The notes beneath the pieces are model-generated. The model did not search any database, was not told where the DNA came from, and was given only the letters and a program-made list of their open reading frames with translations. A stretch of DNA of 64,000 bases, taken from the NCBI GenBank assembly GCA_964433495.1, contig CAYSRC010000001.1, positions 62,001 to 126,000 of the forward strand, written 5' to 3'. Origin of the DNA: CAYSRC01 sp964433495. Its GTDB lineage: Bacteria > Bacillota > Clostridia > Oscillospirales > Ruminococcaceae. The position numbers and the translations under genes were made by a program. Below are positions 24,316 through 33,792 of the stretch, in pieces (the stretch's first letter is position 1; every line of letters begins with the position of its first letter).

Positions 24316-25248
24316 TCAGCGTCCGCGCAGGTCTTGCAGCAGCGCCGAGAGCTCGGCCGAGACGGGGTAGTAGGACATCGTGATCCCGCAGCTCATCCAC
24401 CCGTAGGAGGGGTAGTACCCGAAGCGCAGGCGCAGCCCCGCCGCCGTCTCGACGACGATGTATTCGCAGTCGTCCGCGACGCGGCTGTACAGCTCGGCGG
24501 CGGGGTCCTCGTCCGACGTCCCCGGGGCCCCCTGCGGGCCGCCGCCGAACACCGACCTTTCCCAGCTCGCAAAGCTGTGCTCGGGCAGGGCGCAGAGGAG
24601 GCGGCAGAACTCGGCAATCGCCGCGGCGTCGGCCGTCCCGCGCTCGCCGCCCGACAGCTGTCCGCTTTTTGAGAAATACAGCGCGCGGATGTCGCCGGGG
24701 CCCCTCACGCCGTACACCTCGAGGGCGGCGCTCACCGGCATCGAGCGGTCGGTCGGGACGTGGTAGTTGCAAAAGACGGCATAGCGGCAGCGCCCTGCCT
24801 GCCTGAACACCCTGACGGCGTCACAGGATGCGGGCAGGTACTCGAGCAGCTCGGCACCGGTCGCGGCGTCCGTTTCGACCCAAACGTCCTGCCCGTAGTC
24901 GGGAGATTCATTTGTGAGGTAGGCGATATGCTCGCCGACCGCGCCGTCGGGGATTTCGGCCGCGAGCCCGAGCAGCCGCGCCGCTTCGGGGTCGTCGATG
25001 ACCTCCAAATAGGCGTTTTGATACTCGATGAGCACGATGGGGGCAAGGGGGCCGCCGTCGCTCTGCGCCTTAAAGAGCCCCCCGAAAACCACAGTTAGGG
25101 CGGCGAGCGCTGCACACGCGGCAAGCGCCGCCCATCGCAGACAGAGCCGCCGGCCCTTTCGGCTGTGCGCGGACACGGGCTCGAGCGCCTCGTCGATAAA
25201 CCTCATGTCGATATTGCCGATAGCCTCCGAAATTCTGAGCCGGTTCAC
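24316..25248 (-). CDS. Membrane anti-sigma factor-like protein partner of ECF sigma
   Basis: A 310-residue single-pass protein. The cytoplasmic head (about 1-33: MNRLRISEAIGNIDMRFIDEAL) resembles heads of DUF4179/zinc-less anti-sigma proteins of Clostridia. One helix follows (LRWAALAACAALAALTVVFGGLF, about 34-56), then about 250 extracytoplasmic residues with no recognised motif. The gene starts with GTG at 25248, overlapping the stop of the sigma gene (GTGA), the classic coupling for a sigma/anti-sigma pair. The outside domain presumably senses an envelope signal. No homology to a named sensor was recognised. Confidence 0.75.
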   Translation of the reverse strand: MNRLRISEAIGNIDMRFIDEALEPVSAHSRKGRRLCLRWAALAACAALAALTVVFGGLFKAQSDGGPLAPIVLIEYQNAYLEVIDDPEAARLLGLAAEIPDGAVGEHIAYLTNESPDYGQDVWVETDAATGAELLEYLPASCDAVRVFRQAGRCRYAVFCNYHVPTDRSMPVSAALEVYGVRGPGDIRALYFSKSGQLSGGERGTADAAAIAEFCRLLCALPEHSFASWERSVFGGGPQGAPGTSDEDPAAELYSRVADDCEYIVVETAAGLRLRFGYYPSYGWMSCGITMSYYPVSAELSALLQDLRGR

Positions 25249-25841
25249 AGCTGCACCCCCTCTTTTTTAAGATACTTTTTGAGCCGCTCGCGCGTCCTGT
25301 ACAGCCGCGCGGATATGTTGTGCGCGGTCGTCCCGAAGAGCGCGGCGATGTCGTCGAGCGATTCGCACAGCCAGTAGCGGCGCACAAAGATCACCCGGTT
25401 CTCGCGCTCGAGCGTCCCCAAAAAGCGGTTGAGCGCGCGGGCGGCTTCGGCGGCGTCAAAGTCGTCCTCGGCAGTGCCGCCCGCGGGGAAGCAGCCCTCG
25501 AGCTCGTCGAGCGCCGCGTCATACACGCTGTTGCGTTTGGCGGCGGTGTTGAAGTGATACCGCTTGACGCAGAGGTTGCGCACGATGCGGCAGAGGTAGC
25601 TCGAGAGGGGCTTCGGCCTGTTCGGCGGTATCGAGTCCCACGCGGCGAGATAGGCGTCGTTGACGCACTCCTCTGAGTCCGATACGTTGTTGAGGATGCC
25701 CACGGCGACCTTGAGCAGCAGCCGGCCGTATTTTTTTGAAAGCTGCGCGACGGCGTCCTGCGAGCGCTCGAAAAACAGACCGATGATCCGCTCGTCCTCC
25801 AAGAATATCCACCTGCCCTTCCCGTGATGTTGTCCCGTCAT
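25245..25841 (-). CDS. ECF-type RNA polymerase sigma factor
   Basis: Sigma-70 family, extracytoplasmic-function group, 198 residues. Region 2: LSKKYGRLLLKVAVGILNNVSDSEECVNDAYLAAWDSIPP (about 33-73) with the expected SDAEE/DVFLxxW-like pattern. Region 4: LNRFLGTLERENRVIFVRRYWLCESLDDIAALFGTTAHNISARLYRTRERL (about 133-183), the recognition helix-turn-helix. ATG 25841 is chosen because AAAGGG lies ten bases ahead and homology starts soon after. Overlaps its anti-sigma partner by four bases. Divergent from the large ABC/FtsX gene, which is a candidate target. Confidence 0.93.
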   Translation of the reverse strand: MTGQHHGKGRWIFLEDERIIGLFFERSQDAVAQLSKKYGRLLLKVAVGILNNVSDSEECVNDAYLAAWDSIPPNRPKPLSSYLCRIVRNLCVKRYHFNTAAKRNSVYDAALDELEGCFPAGGTAEDDFDAAEAARALNRFLGTLERENRVIFVRRYWLCESLDDIAALFGTTAHNISARLYRTRERLKKYLKKEGVQL

Positions 25842-26402
25842 CAATATACTACCCTTTTGCGCGCCGATGTCACGCGCGCCGAAACGATTTTTTTCGGCCT
25901 GCCCTGCGGGGGCGGGCGCAAAGGGCACACACGCTGTCCCCGTGTCTGCGGTACCATTCTGCGCCGCCGCGCGGCCTTATGCAATGCGCGGGCCCCCTCA
26001 AAATGCGCGCAGCGGCCCCCGCCGCTTTCTTCGGAAACAGGATCGGGATTTTGTCCGATTGACCTGTAAACGGGATAAAGGGTATAATTATAGCCAAACT
26101 TGCCGCGGCGCGTCGGCAGGGTGAGCCGCCTTCGGGGACGGGGTGGGGCCGGTTGCCCGTTCGATGGCGGCATCCTCGTATGCGGCGGTTCACGCGTTGA
26201 ACGGACGCCGCCCCGGGGGACGAATATCGCCCCGCCGGCGCTTCGAGCGAAGGCGGTCTCGGGTGTTTTCGCGAAAAACGGGGGATCGCCCGCCGGCGTT
26301 TCGGGGCGGGTTTTTGAATGCCCCGCGCAAAACAGGCGCGGCCGTCTCGGGCAGAGAGGGCGCAGTGTTTCAGGATAAACCGCAAACAGAAAGGAAGCAG
26401 GG
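25842..26402. other. Divergent intergenic region between sigma factor and ABC exporter genes
   Basis: About 560 bases with no convincing gene. It contains the ABC promoter described separately and a leader of about 310 bases with no recognised riboswitch. No clear AAC/CGT-type ECF sigma promoter could be singled out by eye. Confidence 0.5.
26059..26088 (+). promoter_or_regulatory. Promoter of the ABC/FtsX gene
   Basis: TTGACC (26059-26064), 18 bp, TATAAT (26083-26088). It drives the ABC gene through a leader of about 310 bases. Confidence 0.75.
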
Positions 26403-29400
26403 ATGCTGAGGCTTAAGGGGATAACCAAAACCTATGTCACGGGGGACATAAGGCAGGACGCGCTCAAGGGCGTGAGCCTGTGCCTGCGCGACAGCGAGTT
26501 CGTCTCGATACTCGGGCACAGCGGCTCGGGCAAGACGACGCTTTTGAACATCATCGGCGGCCTCGACGGCTACACCGAGGGCGACCTTGAGATAAACGGC
26601 GTGAGCACCAAGCGGTATTCCGCCCGCGACTGGGACAGCTATCGCAACCACTCGGTCGGGTTTGTGTTTCAGAGCTACAACCTCATCCCGCATCAGACGG
26701 TGCTCGCCAATGTCGAGCTCGCGCTGACCCTCTCGGGCGTGTCCAAGGCCGAGCGCAGGCGAAGGGCGCAGCGGGCGCTTGAGGAGGTGGGACTCGGCGA
26801 TCAGGGGCACAAAAAGCCCAACCAGATGTCGGGCGGGCAGATGCAGCGCGTCGCGATAGCGCGGGCGCTCATCAACGACCCCGACATCCTGTTGGCGGAC
26901 GAGCCGACGGGCGCGCTCGACAGCGAGACGGGCGTCATGATTATGGAGCTGCTCGAGAAGATCTCCCGCGACCGCCTCGTGGTCATGGTCACCCACAACC
27001 CCGAGCTCGCCGAGCGGTATTCGACGAGGATAATCCGCCTCAACGACGGCGAGATCATCTCGGACAGCGACCCGTTCGACGGCGGGGCGGGGGACAAAAG
27101 CGCCGGGGCGGGCAGGGCAAAGAAACACTCGATGTCGTTTTTTACCGCGCTGTCCCTGTCGCTCAACAACCTGATGACCAAAAAGGCGAGAACCTTTCTG
27201 ACCGCCTTCGCGGGCAGCATCGGCATCATCGGCATCGCGCTCATCCTCTCGGTGTCGGCGGGCTTTCAGGGGTACATCGACAAGGTTCAGGAGGACACCC
27301 TGTCGACCTATCCGCTGGCCATCATGTCCGAGACGGCCGACATGTCCGCGATGATGGCGGCCTTCGGCGAGACGCTGAGCGACGAGAGCGAGCGCGAGCC
27401 GGGCATTGTCGAGGAGGTGCGCATCATGTCGGGGGTCTTTGCCAAGATCGGCTTTAACGACCTCGCGGCGTTTAAGGAGCACCTCGAGAGCAGCATGGAC
27501 GAGGTCGGGAGCGACCTCAACGCGCTGCAATACGGCTACAGCGTAACGCCGCAGATCTATCTCACCGACACGAGCGAGGGCGCGAAGCGGGTCAACCCCA
27601 ACACGATGTTCTCGTCGATGATGGGGGGCATGACGGCCTACTCCTCCATGATGGGGGCCGACATGTTTTACGAGATGATCGACAACCGCGCGCTGCTCGA
27701 GACGCAGTATCGGGTGGTCGCGGGGCGCTGGCCCGAGAAGAGGGACGAGCTGCTGCTCGTGCTCGGGGACAGCGGCAGGATGTCCGACTTCATGGCCTAT
27801 TCGCTGGGGCTTCGCGACGGCGACGAGTTTGACGAGATGATGGAGACGGTGCTTGCGGGCGACGCCTACGCCGACGACGGCGAGCCGCTGCGGTGGAGCT
27901 ATGACGAGCTGCTGCAGCTCAGGTACAGCCTCGTGCTGCCCGCCGACCGCTACAGCTACAACAGCGAGTACGACGTGTGGGAGGACATGTCCGACCATGA
28001 CGGCTTTATGCGAAACCTTGTCCGAAACGGGCAGCAGCTGTCGGTCGTCGGAATCGTGTGCCCGCTCGAGGGGGCGTCGGCGTCCGCGCTGTCGCAGGGC
28101 ATCGCCTATCTGCCCGAGCTGACGCGGTACATCATCGAGACGTCCGAAAGCAAGCCGGTCGTGCAAAGTCAGCTCGCCGACCCCGATACCGACGTGTTCA
28201 CGGGCGTGTCGTTTGACGAGCTCAACAGCGGTGAAAGAGAGAGCCTTGACTTTGACGACATGATCTCGATAGACACCGACATGCTGTCCTCGGCTTTCGG
28301 GACGACCGTAAGCGAGGACTATATAAAGACCCTCACCGAGGGATATATGTCGCGCATCTCGGGTGCGATCACCGCCGACATCTCGCCCGCAGAGGGGGCG
28401 CTTTTGTCGGCGCTCGAGAGCATGTGCCGCGAGATGTTCACCGACTTTGTCACCGGGAACACCGACCCCGTGCTCGGCGTCGCGATGCTCGACGCGTCGC
28501 TTGCCGACTCCCTTGCCGACGCCGAGCTTGCAAAGGCGTCGTCGCAGGCGCTGCTCTCGGGGCTTACGGCGCGGTACCTCGTGCCCGCCGACGTCCTCTC
28601 GGGCGTCTTTAAGCCGCTTTTGTCGGGCGCGGTCACGGGCTATGTCGCCGCCGCGACGGGCGGCTCGGGCACGACGGCCCCCGTCGCCGAGGCGGCGGTC
28701 GAGCCGTTTGTAACAGCCTATATCGCGAACCCCGCGATCACCGCCGCCGCAGAGCAGACGGCGCGCGCGATGACCGAGGCGGTGATGCAAAAGGACATCC
28801 TCACCGAGGTGGGGACGCTCAGCGCCGAGCTTGTGAGCGCGGTCGCGCGCTCGTTCAACGTCGACGAGAGCAGGATAGCCGCGGCGTTCAAATTCAACCT
28901 CGACGAGGAGGAGATGACCCGCCTGATGCAGGCGTACGCCTCGTCGGACGACGAGCGCACCGCGCAAAAGAACCTGGCGTCGCTCGGCTACGCCGACATC
29001 ACAAAGCCGACGAGCATCTCGCTGTACCTCGCCGACTTTGAGGCGAAGGAGCACTTTATCGACTTCATCGACCGCTACAACGACGAGGCCGAGCGCAGCG
29101 GCAGGGAGGAGACGGTGATCAGCTACACCGACATGACGGGGGTGCTCATGTCGTCGGTCAAGACGATTGTGGACAGCGTGAGCTATGTGCTCATCGCGTT
29201 CGTCGCGATCTCCCTCGTTGTCTCGTCGATCATGATCGGGGTCATCACCTATATCTCGGTGCTCGAGCGCACCAAGGAGATCGGCATCCTGCGGGCGATC
29301 GGCGCGTCCAAACGGGACGTCTCGCGCGTCTTCAACGCCGAGACGACGATCATCGGCCTGTCGTCCGGGCTTTTGGGCATCGGGACGTCGCTGCTGCTGC

Positions 29401-29582
29401 TCGTGCCGATAAACGCGATATTGTTCGCGCTCACCGGCATCGCGTCGCTGCGGGCGGCGCTTCCGGCGGGGGCGTCGGTGATCCTCGTCGCGATAAGCGT
29501 CGGGCTGACGCTGATAGCGGGGCTCATCCCGTCCGGCATCGCGTCGCGCAAAAACCCGGTCGAGGCGCTGCGCACCGAGTGA
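26403..29582 (+). CDS. MacB-like ABC ATPase fused to FtsX-type permease
   Basis: A 1059-residue fusion. ABC domain about 1-225: Walker [14 protein letters not shown] (about 37), Q-loop [12 protein letters not shown], signature [15 protein letters not shown] (about 141), Walker [13 protein letters not shown] (about 161), H-loop [10 protein letters not shown]. First membrane helix about 258-280 ([21 protein letters not shown]). Then about 640 residues outside the membrane, rich in Ala, Asp and Ser, with no known motif. Three helices end the protein ([27 protein letters not shown] with the Fts[15 protein letters not shown] motif). Type VII ABC proteins act as mechanotransmitters or exporters of peptides and lipids, often in defence against antimicrobials. 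ATG 26403 follows AAAGGAAGCAGGG. Divergent from a sigma/anti-sigma pair. Confidence 0.93.
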   Translation: MLRLKGITKTYVTGDIRQDALKGVSLCLRDSEFVSILGHSGSGKTTLLNIIGGLDGYTEGDLEINGVSTKRYSARDWDSYRNHSVGFVFQSYNLIPHQTVLANVELALTLSGVSKAERRRRAQRALEEVGLGDQGHKKPNQMSGGQMQRVAIARALINDPDILLADEPTGALDSETGVMIMELLEKISRDRLVVMVTHNPELAERYSTRIIRLNDGEIISDSDPFDGGAGDKSAGAGRAKKHSMSFFTALSLSLNNLMTKKARTFLTAFAGSIGIIGIALILSVSAGFQGYIDKVQEDTLSTYPLAIMSETADMSAMMAAFGETLSDESEREPGIVEEVRIMSGVFAKIGFNDLAAFKEHLESSMDEVGSDLNALQYGYSVTPQIYLTDTSEGAKRVNPNTMFSSMMGGMTAYSSMMGADMFYEMIDNRALLETQYRVVAGRWPEKRDELLLVLGDSGRMSDFMAYSLGLRDGDEFDEMMETVLAGDAYADDGEPLRWSYDELLQLRYSLVLPADRYSYNSEYDVWEDMSDHDGFMRNLVRNGQQLSVVGIVCPLEGASASALSQGIAYLPELTRYIIETSESKPVVQSQLADPDTDVFTGVSFDELNSGERESLDFDDMISIDTDMLSSAFGTTVSEDYIKTLTEGYMSRISGAITADISPAEGALLSALESMCREMFTDFVTGNTDPVLGVAMLDASLADSLADAELAKASSQALLSGLTARYLVPADVLSGVFKPLLSGAVTGYVAAATGGSGTTAPVAEAAVEPFVTAYIANPAITAAAEQTARAMTEAVMQKDILTEVGTLSAELVSAVARSFNVDESRIAAAFKFNLDEEEMTRLMQAYASSDDERTAQKNLASLGYADITKPTSISLYLADFEAKEHFIDFIDRYNDEAERSGREETVISYTDMTGVLMSSVKTIVDSVSYVLIAFVAISLVVSSIMIGVITYISVLERTKEIGILRAIGASKRDVSRVFNAETTIIGLSSGLLGIGTSLLLLVPINAILFALTGIASLRAALPAGASVILVAISVGLTLIAGLIPSGIASRKNPVEALRTE

Positions 29583-29612
29583 GCGCGCCGCGGCGGAGGC
29601 TGCACAAAAAAC

Positions 29613-29648
29613 CAAAAGCGATACCCCGATGAGAGGTATCGCTTTTTG
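29613..29648. terminator. Bidirectional terminator after the ABC/FtsX gene
   Basis: AAAAGCGATACC pairs with GGTATCGCTTTT over 12 bp; T-run on the plus side and A-run on the left, so it can serve both this gene and the convergent small membrane gene. Confidence 0.9.
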
Positions 29649-29733
29649 CTGTCCTTATCTGCCCGGGGCAGCCCGCGCCCTCGACCTGTCATCCCCAAAA
29701 AGCTCCCCGATAGCGCCGGAGGGGACGGGCGCG

Positions 29734-30120
29734 CTACCCCTCTTTGGGCGAACGCTTTGCGGCCCGCTTTTTGAACGCTTCGCCTAAGGCGGACGACAGG
29801 ACGGCGCAGACGAGCACGACGGCCCAGATGATCCAGAGATTGTCGGTCGCCCCGCCGCCGGGGTCGAGGCTCTGTGTCCTGAAAACCAGCCCCGCGCCGA
29901 AGCCTATGGTGTAGAAAAGAGAGGTGACGACCGGGACGAGCGTCGCCCCCGCGAGGAACGACACGCCCAGGACGAACAGACCGAACAGGAACAAAACCAG
30001 CGGCCAGTCCCGCATGTGATGGATCCCAAACAGCGCGTACCGGCACAGCACAAACCCCGCGCACAGTATCCCGAGGGACGCGCCGTACAGGGCGACGGTT
30101 TTGGGTGCGGTCCTCCGCAT
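29734..30120 (-). CDS. Small four-helix membrane protein, unknown
   Basis: Unrecognised 128-residue protein with four hydrophobic segments (about 8-26, 37-60, 61-82 and 93-112: LWIIWAVVLVCAVLSSAL) and a basic C-terminal tail KKRAAKRSPKEG. AGGAGGG precedes the ATG on the minus strand. Monocistronic. DUF-type small membrane protein; no function proposed. Confidence 0.7.
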   Translation of the reverse strand: MRRTAPKTVALYGASLGILCAGFVLCRYALFGIHHMRDWPLVLFLFGLFVLGVSFLAGATLVPVVTSLFYTIGFGAGLVFRTQSLDPGGGATDNLWIIWAVVLVCAVLSSALGEAFKKRAAKRSPKEG

Positions 30121-30236
30121 GACAGAGCCCTCCTTTTATCGGATTTCATACAAAATGATATCACGGCGGGGAGAGGGCTGTCAAACCGCGCGTCCCGCCC
30201 CCCCGGTGCGGGACAAAGGGGGGCGGACGGAGCGAC

Positions 30237-30265
30237 TTGCAATGCACGCGCAAAAATTGTATTAT
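30237..30265 (+). promoter_or_regulatory. Probable promoter of the PASTA pseudokinase gene
   Basis: TTGCAA (30237-30242), 17 bp, TATTAT (30260-30265), about 43 bases before the start codon. Confidence 0.6.
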
Positions 30266-30307
30266 TATAAGGCTGAGTGTTTTTTGCCTTGAAAGGAGGG
30301 GGTGACG

Positions 30308-32035
30308 ATGGGCGCGCAGGACAAACTGTGCATGAGCTGTATGCGCCCGGTTCCCGCGGACGCGAGAAGCTGCCCGCACTGCGGGTATGACGGGACGCAG
30401 AACAACCCCGAAAACTGCCTCGCCATCGGCACGCGTCTCAAGGGCGGACGGTATGTGATAGGCATGAGGGCCGAGACGGACGGCGACTCGATCACCTACA
30501 TCGCGTTTGACTGCAAGACGAGCGCCGTCGTTTTTGTCAGGGAATTTCTGCCGAAGGGCTTTTGTATAAGGCAGCGGGGCGAGCTCGTCCTGGCCCCGAC
30601 CGCGGGGGCCGAGCTGCGCTATAAGACGTCGCTCGCCGATTTTTGTGAGCTGTACGGCGCGCTTGTCCGCCTGCCTGAGGACACGCCGGTGGTGCGGGTT
30701 GTCGACTTTTTTGAGGCCAACGGCACCGCCTATGCCGTGCTCGAGCGGTTTGCGGGCCTGCCGCTGCGCGAGCTGCTGTCCCGCGCGGGCGGCACCGTCA
30801 GCTTTGAGCAGGCGTACGCCCTGCTCGAGCCGGTCGGCGCCGCGCTGCGCGCAATACACGAGGTGAACCTTATCCACAGGGGCGTCTCGCCCGCCACGAT
30901 ATTTATCAACCGCAACGGCGACGTGCGTCTCGGCGGCTTTGCGACCTCCTCGGTGCGCACCCGCGGCGCGGGGGTCACCCCCAAGCTGCAAAGCGGCTAT
31001 TCCGCGCCCGAGCAGTACGCGGTCGAGATGTGGCAGGGCACTGCGACCGATGTCTATGCCCTCGCGGCGGTGATGTACCGCTGCATAACCGGCACGACCC
31101 CGCCCGACGCCGACGGGCGGCGCAGCTATGACACGCTTGAGTCGGCGGGCTCGCTCAACAACGGGGTGCCCGCGCGGGTGTCCCGCACCATCTCGCTCGC
31201 GATGCTCGTCAACTCGCGCGAACGCATACAGACGCCCGACGAGTTTTTGGCGCGCCTGTTCTCCGACGCGCCCGCCGAGCCCGCGGGAACCGGGCGGGAC
31301 GAAGAGGACGGCACGCCCGCAGAGCAGCCCCGCGAGCGCGCGGGCCGACGCCCGAAAAGGCGGGAGGAGCCGGTGCTCGAGCTCGAGCGCGAGGCCATGG
31401 ACATGCGCGACGACGCCGACGACAAGCGCCGCAACGGTCTGCCGTGGTACGGCGTCGTGCTGGTGGTTTTGGCGGTCGCCGCCGTGTGCTTTGTGATGTA
31501 CAAGGTCGGCACACTGCTGTTGCCCATGGTCGAGCAGGGCGGCGAGGGGAATTCCTCGCAGACGCAGACGCTCGAGGGGGATGTACCGAACTATGTCGGG
31601 CAGGACGTCAACGCGATCGAGAAGGACGACAGGCTGTTTACATACACCTATGAGTTTGTCGTCGACGCCGATTCGGCCGCGAACACCGTCGTGCGCCAGT
31701 CCCCCGAGGCGGGGACGCACGCCGTGGTGAACAACGGCGAAAAGGTTGAGATCGTGCTGTTCGTCAGCCGGGGCAAGCGGGTGCCGATGGTGCAGGTCGA
31801 GGGGCTTGACATCGCGGCGGCCGAGCAGCTGCTAAAGGAGAACGGGATAAAATACGTGACGCTCGATGAGGCCACCGCGGGCTATGTCGAGGGCACCGTT
31901 TTGAGCCAAAGCATCAAGGAGGGCGCCCTTGTCGACCCCGAGTCGCAGACGGTGACCCTGCGGGTCGCGAAGGCGCCCGCGCCCGAGCCGGAGGACGGCG
32001 GACAGGGTGCGCAGAATGGGGGCAGCACGGGCTGA
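30308..32035 (+). CDS. Zinc-ribbon, pseudokinase, membrane helix and PASTA protein
   Basis: A 575-residue relative of PrkC/Stk1-like receptor kinases. Order: N-terminal zinc ribbon CMSCMRPVPADARSCPHCG (about 9-27); kinase-fold domain (about 40-310); low-complexity charged linker; one membrane helix (YGVVLVVLAVAAVCFVMYKVG, about 380-400); two PASTA-like domains outside (VPNYVGQDVNAIEKDD and VPMVQVEGLDIAAAEQLL). All three catalytic landmarks are altered: the VAIK lysine position reads VFVREFLPKG, HRD reads IHRGVSPATIFI, and DFG reads VRLGGFATS. APE-like SAPEQY is kept. It should bind muropeptides or beta-lactams outside and act as a scaffold inside. ATG 30308 is preferred to GTG 30302 because GAAAGGAGGG ends at 30300. 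Confidence 0.88.
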   Translation: MGAQDKLCMSCMRPVPADARSCPHCGYDGTQNNPENCLAIGTRLKGGRYVIGMRAETDGDSITYIAFDCKTSAVVFVREFLPKGFCIRQRGELVLAPTAGAELRYKTSLADFCELYGALVRLPEDTPVVRVVDFFEANGTAYAVLERFAGLPLRELLSRAGGTVSFEQAYALLEPVGAALRAIHEVNLIHRGVSPATIFINRNGDVRLGGFATSSVRTRGAGVTPKLQSGYSAPEQYAVEMWQGTATDVYALAAVMYRCITGTTPPDADGRRSYDTLESAGSLNNGVPARVSRTISLAMLVNSRERIQTPDEFLARLFSDAPAEPAGTGRDEEDGTPAEQPRERAGRRPKRREEPVLELEREAMDMRDDADDKRRNGLPWYGVVLVVLAVAAVCFVMYKVGTLLLPMVEQGGEGNSSQTQTLEGDVPNYVGQDVNAIEKDDRLFTYTYEFVVDADSAANTVVRQSPEAGTHAVVNNGEKVEIVLFVSRGKRVPMVQVEGLDIAAAEQLLKENGIKYVTLDEATAGYVEGTVLSQSIKEGALVDPESQTVTLRVAKAPAPEPEDGGQGAQNGGSTG

Positions 32036-32543
32036 CGCCCTGTCTCTCGGTGCGTGAGCCCGGGGTAATTAAAAGAGTAAAAATGCCGCCGGGGAGCGCT
32101 CATGCGCGCCCCGCGGCGGCGAAAATCGGCCGGGAGTCTGCTCCCGACCGATTTTTGTTTGACGAAAAAAGCTGTCCGGCAAACGGCTTAAGGAAAGGAG
32201 ACAGCCGACGGCTGTGAATGCGGCTCAAGGCCTGTCGGAAGCCGAAGCCCCCCCCGGCCGAACGCCGTACCGATTGCGACGCGCATCTGCCGCACGGAGC
32301 GGCGGAGCGTAAGCGGAACGGACATTTGACATGCGGCATGATACTATGCGCCTTTCGGGCTGTCGTTCCGATTGAGCCCGCCCGACCGGCCGATAAGGGA
32401 GCCTTAAGAACGGCCTGCCGTAGAGATGGGATCGCATCAGACGCTGTGCGGACTGAGGGCGGTCCCAAAAAATGCAGCGAGTCAAAGCCTGCCTTGCAGC
32501 GCGGCAAAGCCGCGGGGGAAGGACCGCTCCCGGTAGGCGCAGG
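32036..32543. repeat. Dispersed repeat island 4 (family B) with terminator
   Basis: Gap of about 500 bases between two converging genes, without a gene. Bases 32250-32405 hold family B material: CCGAACGCCGTACCGATTGC, GCGCATCTGCCGCACGGAGC, GTAAGCGGAACGGACATTTGAC, TGTCGTTCCGATTGAG and a terminal GATAAGGGAGCC. Confidence 0.7.
32122..32156. terminator. Bidirectional terminator after the pseudokinase gene
   Basis: AAAATCGG, mismatch, GGGAG pairs with CTCCC, mismatch, CCGATTTT; further T on the right. Confidence 0.85.
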
Positions 32544-33608
32544 TCACACCCCGAGGTCGCGGCAGATCCGCTCGCGAACCCGCTCGACGGCGTCAAAGTC
32601 GACGCTCGCCTTGTAGATGTCCTCGATGCGCCCGTGAACCGCACGCGCCTCGTCCATAATCTCCGACTGCGTTCTCGCGAGCTCGAGCGCGCACCGAAGC
32701 TCAAAGTCGAGGCGGTTTTTGCGCTTATCGAGGCAGGGCAGGCAGTAAAAGCGGCGGCAGTGGACGGTGACGGTTCCCTTGTGCTGCGCGGGGACCATGC
32801 GGGAGGAGATGCAGAACGCGAGCGACCGGGACGGGATATATACCGCGTCCACGCGGTCGCGGTCGAAGGGGGACAGGCAGACGACGGCGTCGCATCCTGC
32901 CGTCTCGGCGTACGCCCTGATCGAGGCGAGGATCCTGTGCGCGGCCGCGCCGAAGCGGTCGTCAAAGACATATGCCTGCGCCATGTCCGCGAGATTGTCG
33001 CGGGCATAGTTGACGATGCCGTCGGGCGTCACCGCCGACTGGAGGCGCAGGCGCGACACCGCCCGCCCCCGCCGCTTTGTGATAAGGCGGGCGCACAGCC
33101 CCGCCGCATATCTGTCCGTTCGCCTTGTGTCGACGCACGCCCCGGCGATGTGCTCCGCGTCGGACACGAGCGAGCAGACCGAGGCGCAAAACCGCCTTGC
33201 GCGGGCGTGGCACGCGTTGTACTCGGCAAAGAGGTTTTTCAGCTCCTCAAGGGCGGGGCGCAGCTTGCCCGCGTCCAAAAAGCGGTACATGCTGACGACC
33301 TCCTCGCCCGCCGCCGGGATCGACGGCTCGACGACATGGGGCGCCGTCCCGTCGACAACGGCAAAGCCCTTGCCCGCGCACAGCACCCCGTCGAGCGAAA
33401 AGGGGTCGCTCGAGCAGTGGATGAGCTCCACCTGCTCGCCCGCCGACACAAGGCGGGACGCGATGCCCTTCATCATGGTGGACTTGCCGCAGCCGGGCCC
33501 GCTCTTGATTATGTTGAGCCTCAAGCCCTCGCCTTGCAGCGAATCGAAGTAGCCCGAAAAGCCTCCGGGCGTCGCCGCGCCCAAAAAGAAGTTTAAAGGA
33601 TGTGACAT
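32544..33608 (-). CDS. P-loop ATPase of the PRK06851-like family
   Basis: A 354-residue ATP-binding protein of a Firmicutes family known only as conserved ATPases. It begins LNFFLGAATPGGFSGYFDSLQ and has Walker A IIKSGPGCGKSTMMKGIA at about 32-49. ELIHCSSDPFSLDGVL and the FAVVDGTAPHVVEP segment (about 62-94) recur in the family, and a second half repeats part of the fold (YVFDDRFGAAAHRIL; DAVVCLSPFDRDRVDAVYIP). Members are common in spore formers. The length, about 355-370, is normal. Function unknown; expressed alone, divergent from the glucosidase gene. Confidence 0.75.
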   Translation of the reverse strand: MSHPLNFFLGAATPGGFSGYFDSLQGEGLRLNIIKSGPGCGKSTMMKGIASRLVSAGEQVELIHCSSDPFSLDGVLCAGKGFAVVDGTAPHVVEPSIPAAGEEVVSMYRFLDAGKLRPALEELKNLFAEYNACHARARRFCASVCSLVSDAEHIAGACVDTRRTDRYAAGLCARLITKRRGRAVSRLRLQSAVTPDGIVNYARDNLADMAQAYVFDDRFGAAAHRILASIRAYAETAGCDAVVCLSPFDRDRVDAVYIPSRSLAFCISSRMVPAQHKGTVTVHCRRFYCLPCLDKRKNRLDFELRCALELARTQSEIMDEARAVHGRIEDIYKASVDFDAVERVRERICRDLGV

Positions 33609-33685
33609 CTCACTGCCTCCGCTGATGTTTTACAACATGCTATGAGGGCTTTTGCGCCCTTGACACAAAAATAACGTCCGCCTTG

Positions 33686-33714
33686 TTTACAAATTGCCGC
33701 CGGTGATGTAATAT
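33686..33714 (+). promoter_or_regulatory. Probable promoter of the GH13 glucosidase gene
   Basis: TTTACA (33686-33691), 17 bp, TAATAT (33709-33714), in an AT-rich patch ATGTAATATAAATATATAAA about 80 bases before the start. Confidence 0.6.
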
Positions 33715-33792
33715 AAATATATAAATAAGGCAGGAAGAATCGGTTCTTTTTGTCTAAATTAACCTATATTACGGCGAAAAGCGGTGTCGAAC

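Noticed and set aside
26370..29615. 1081-codon minus-strand open frame opposite the ABC/FtsX gene
   Set aside because: Same antisense effect; low-complexity Arg/His/Asp sequence, no ribosome binding site, exact overlap with a clear ABC protein.
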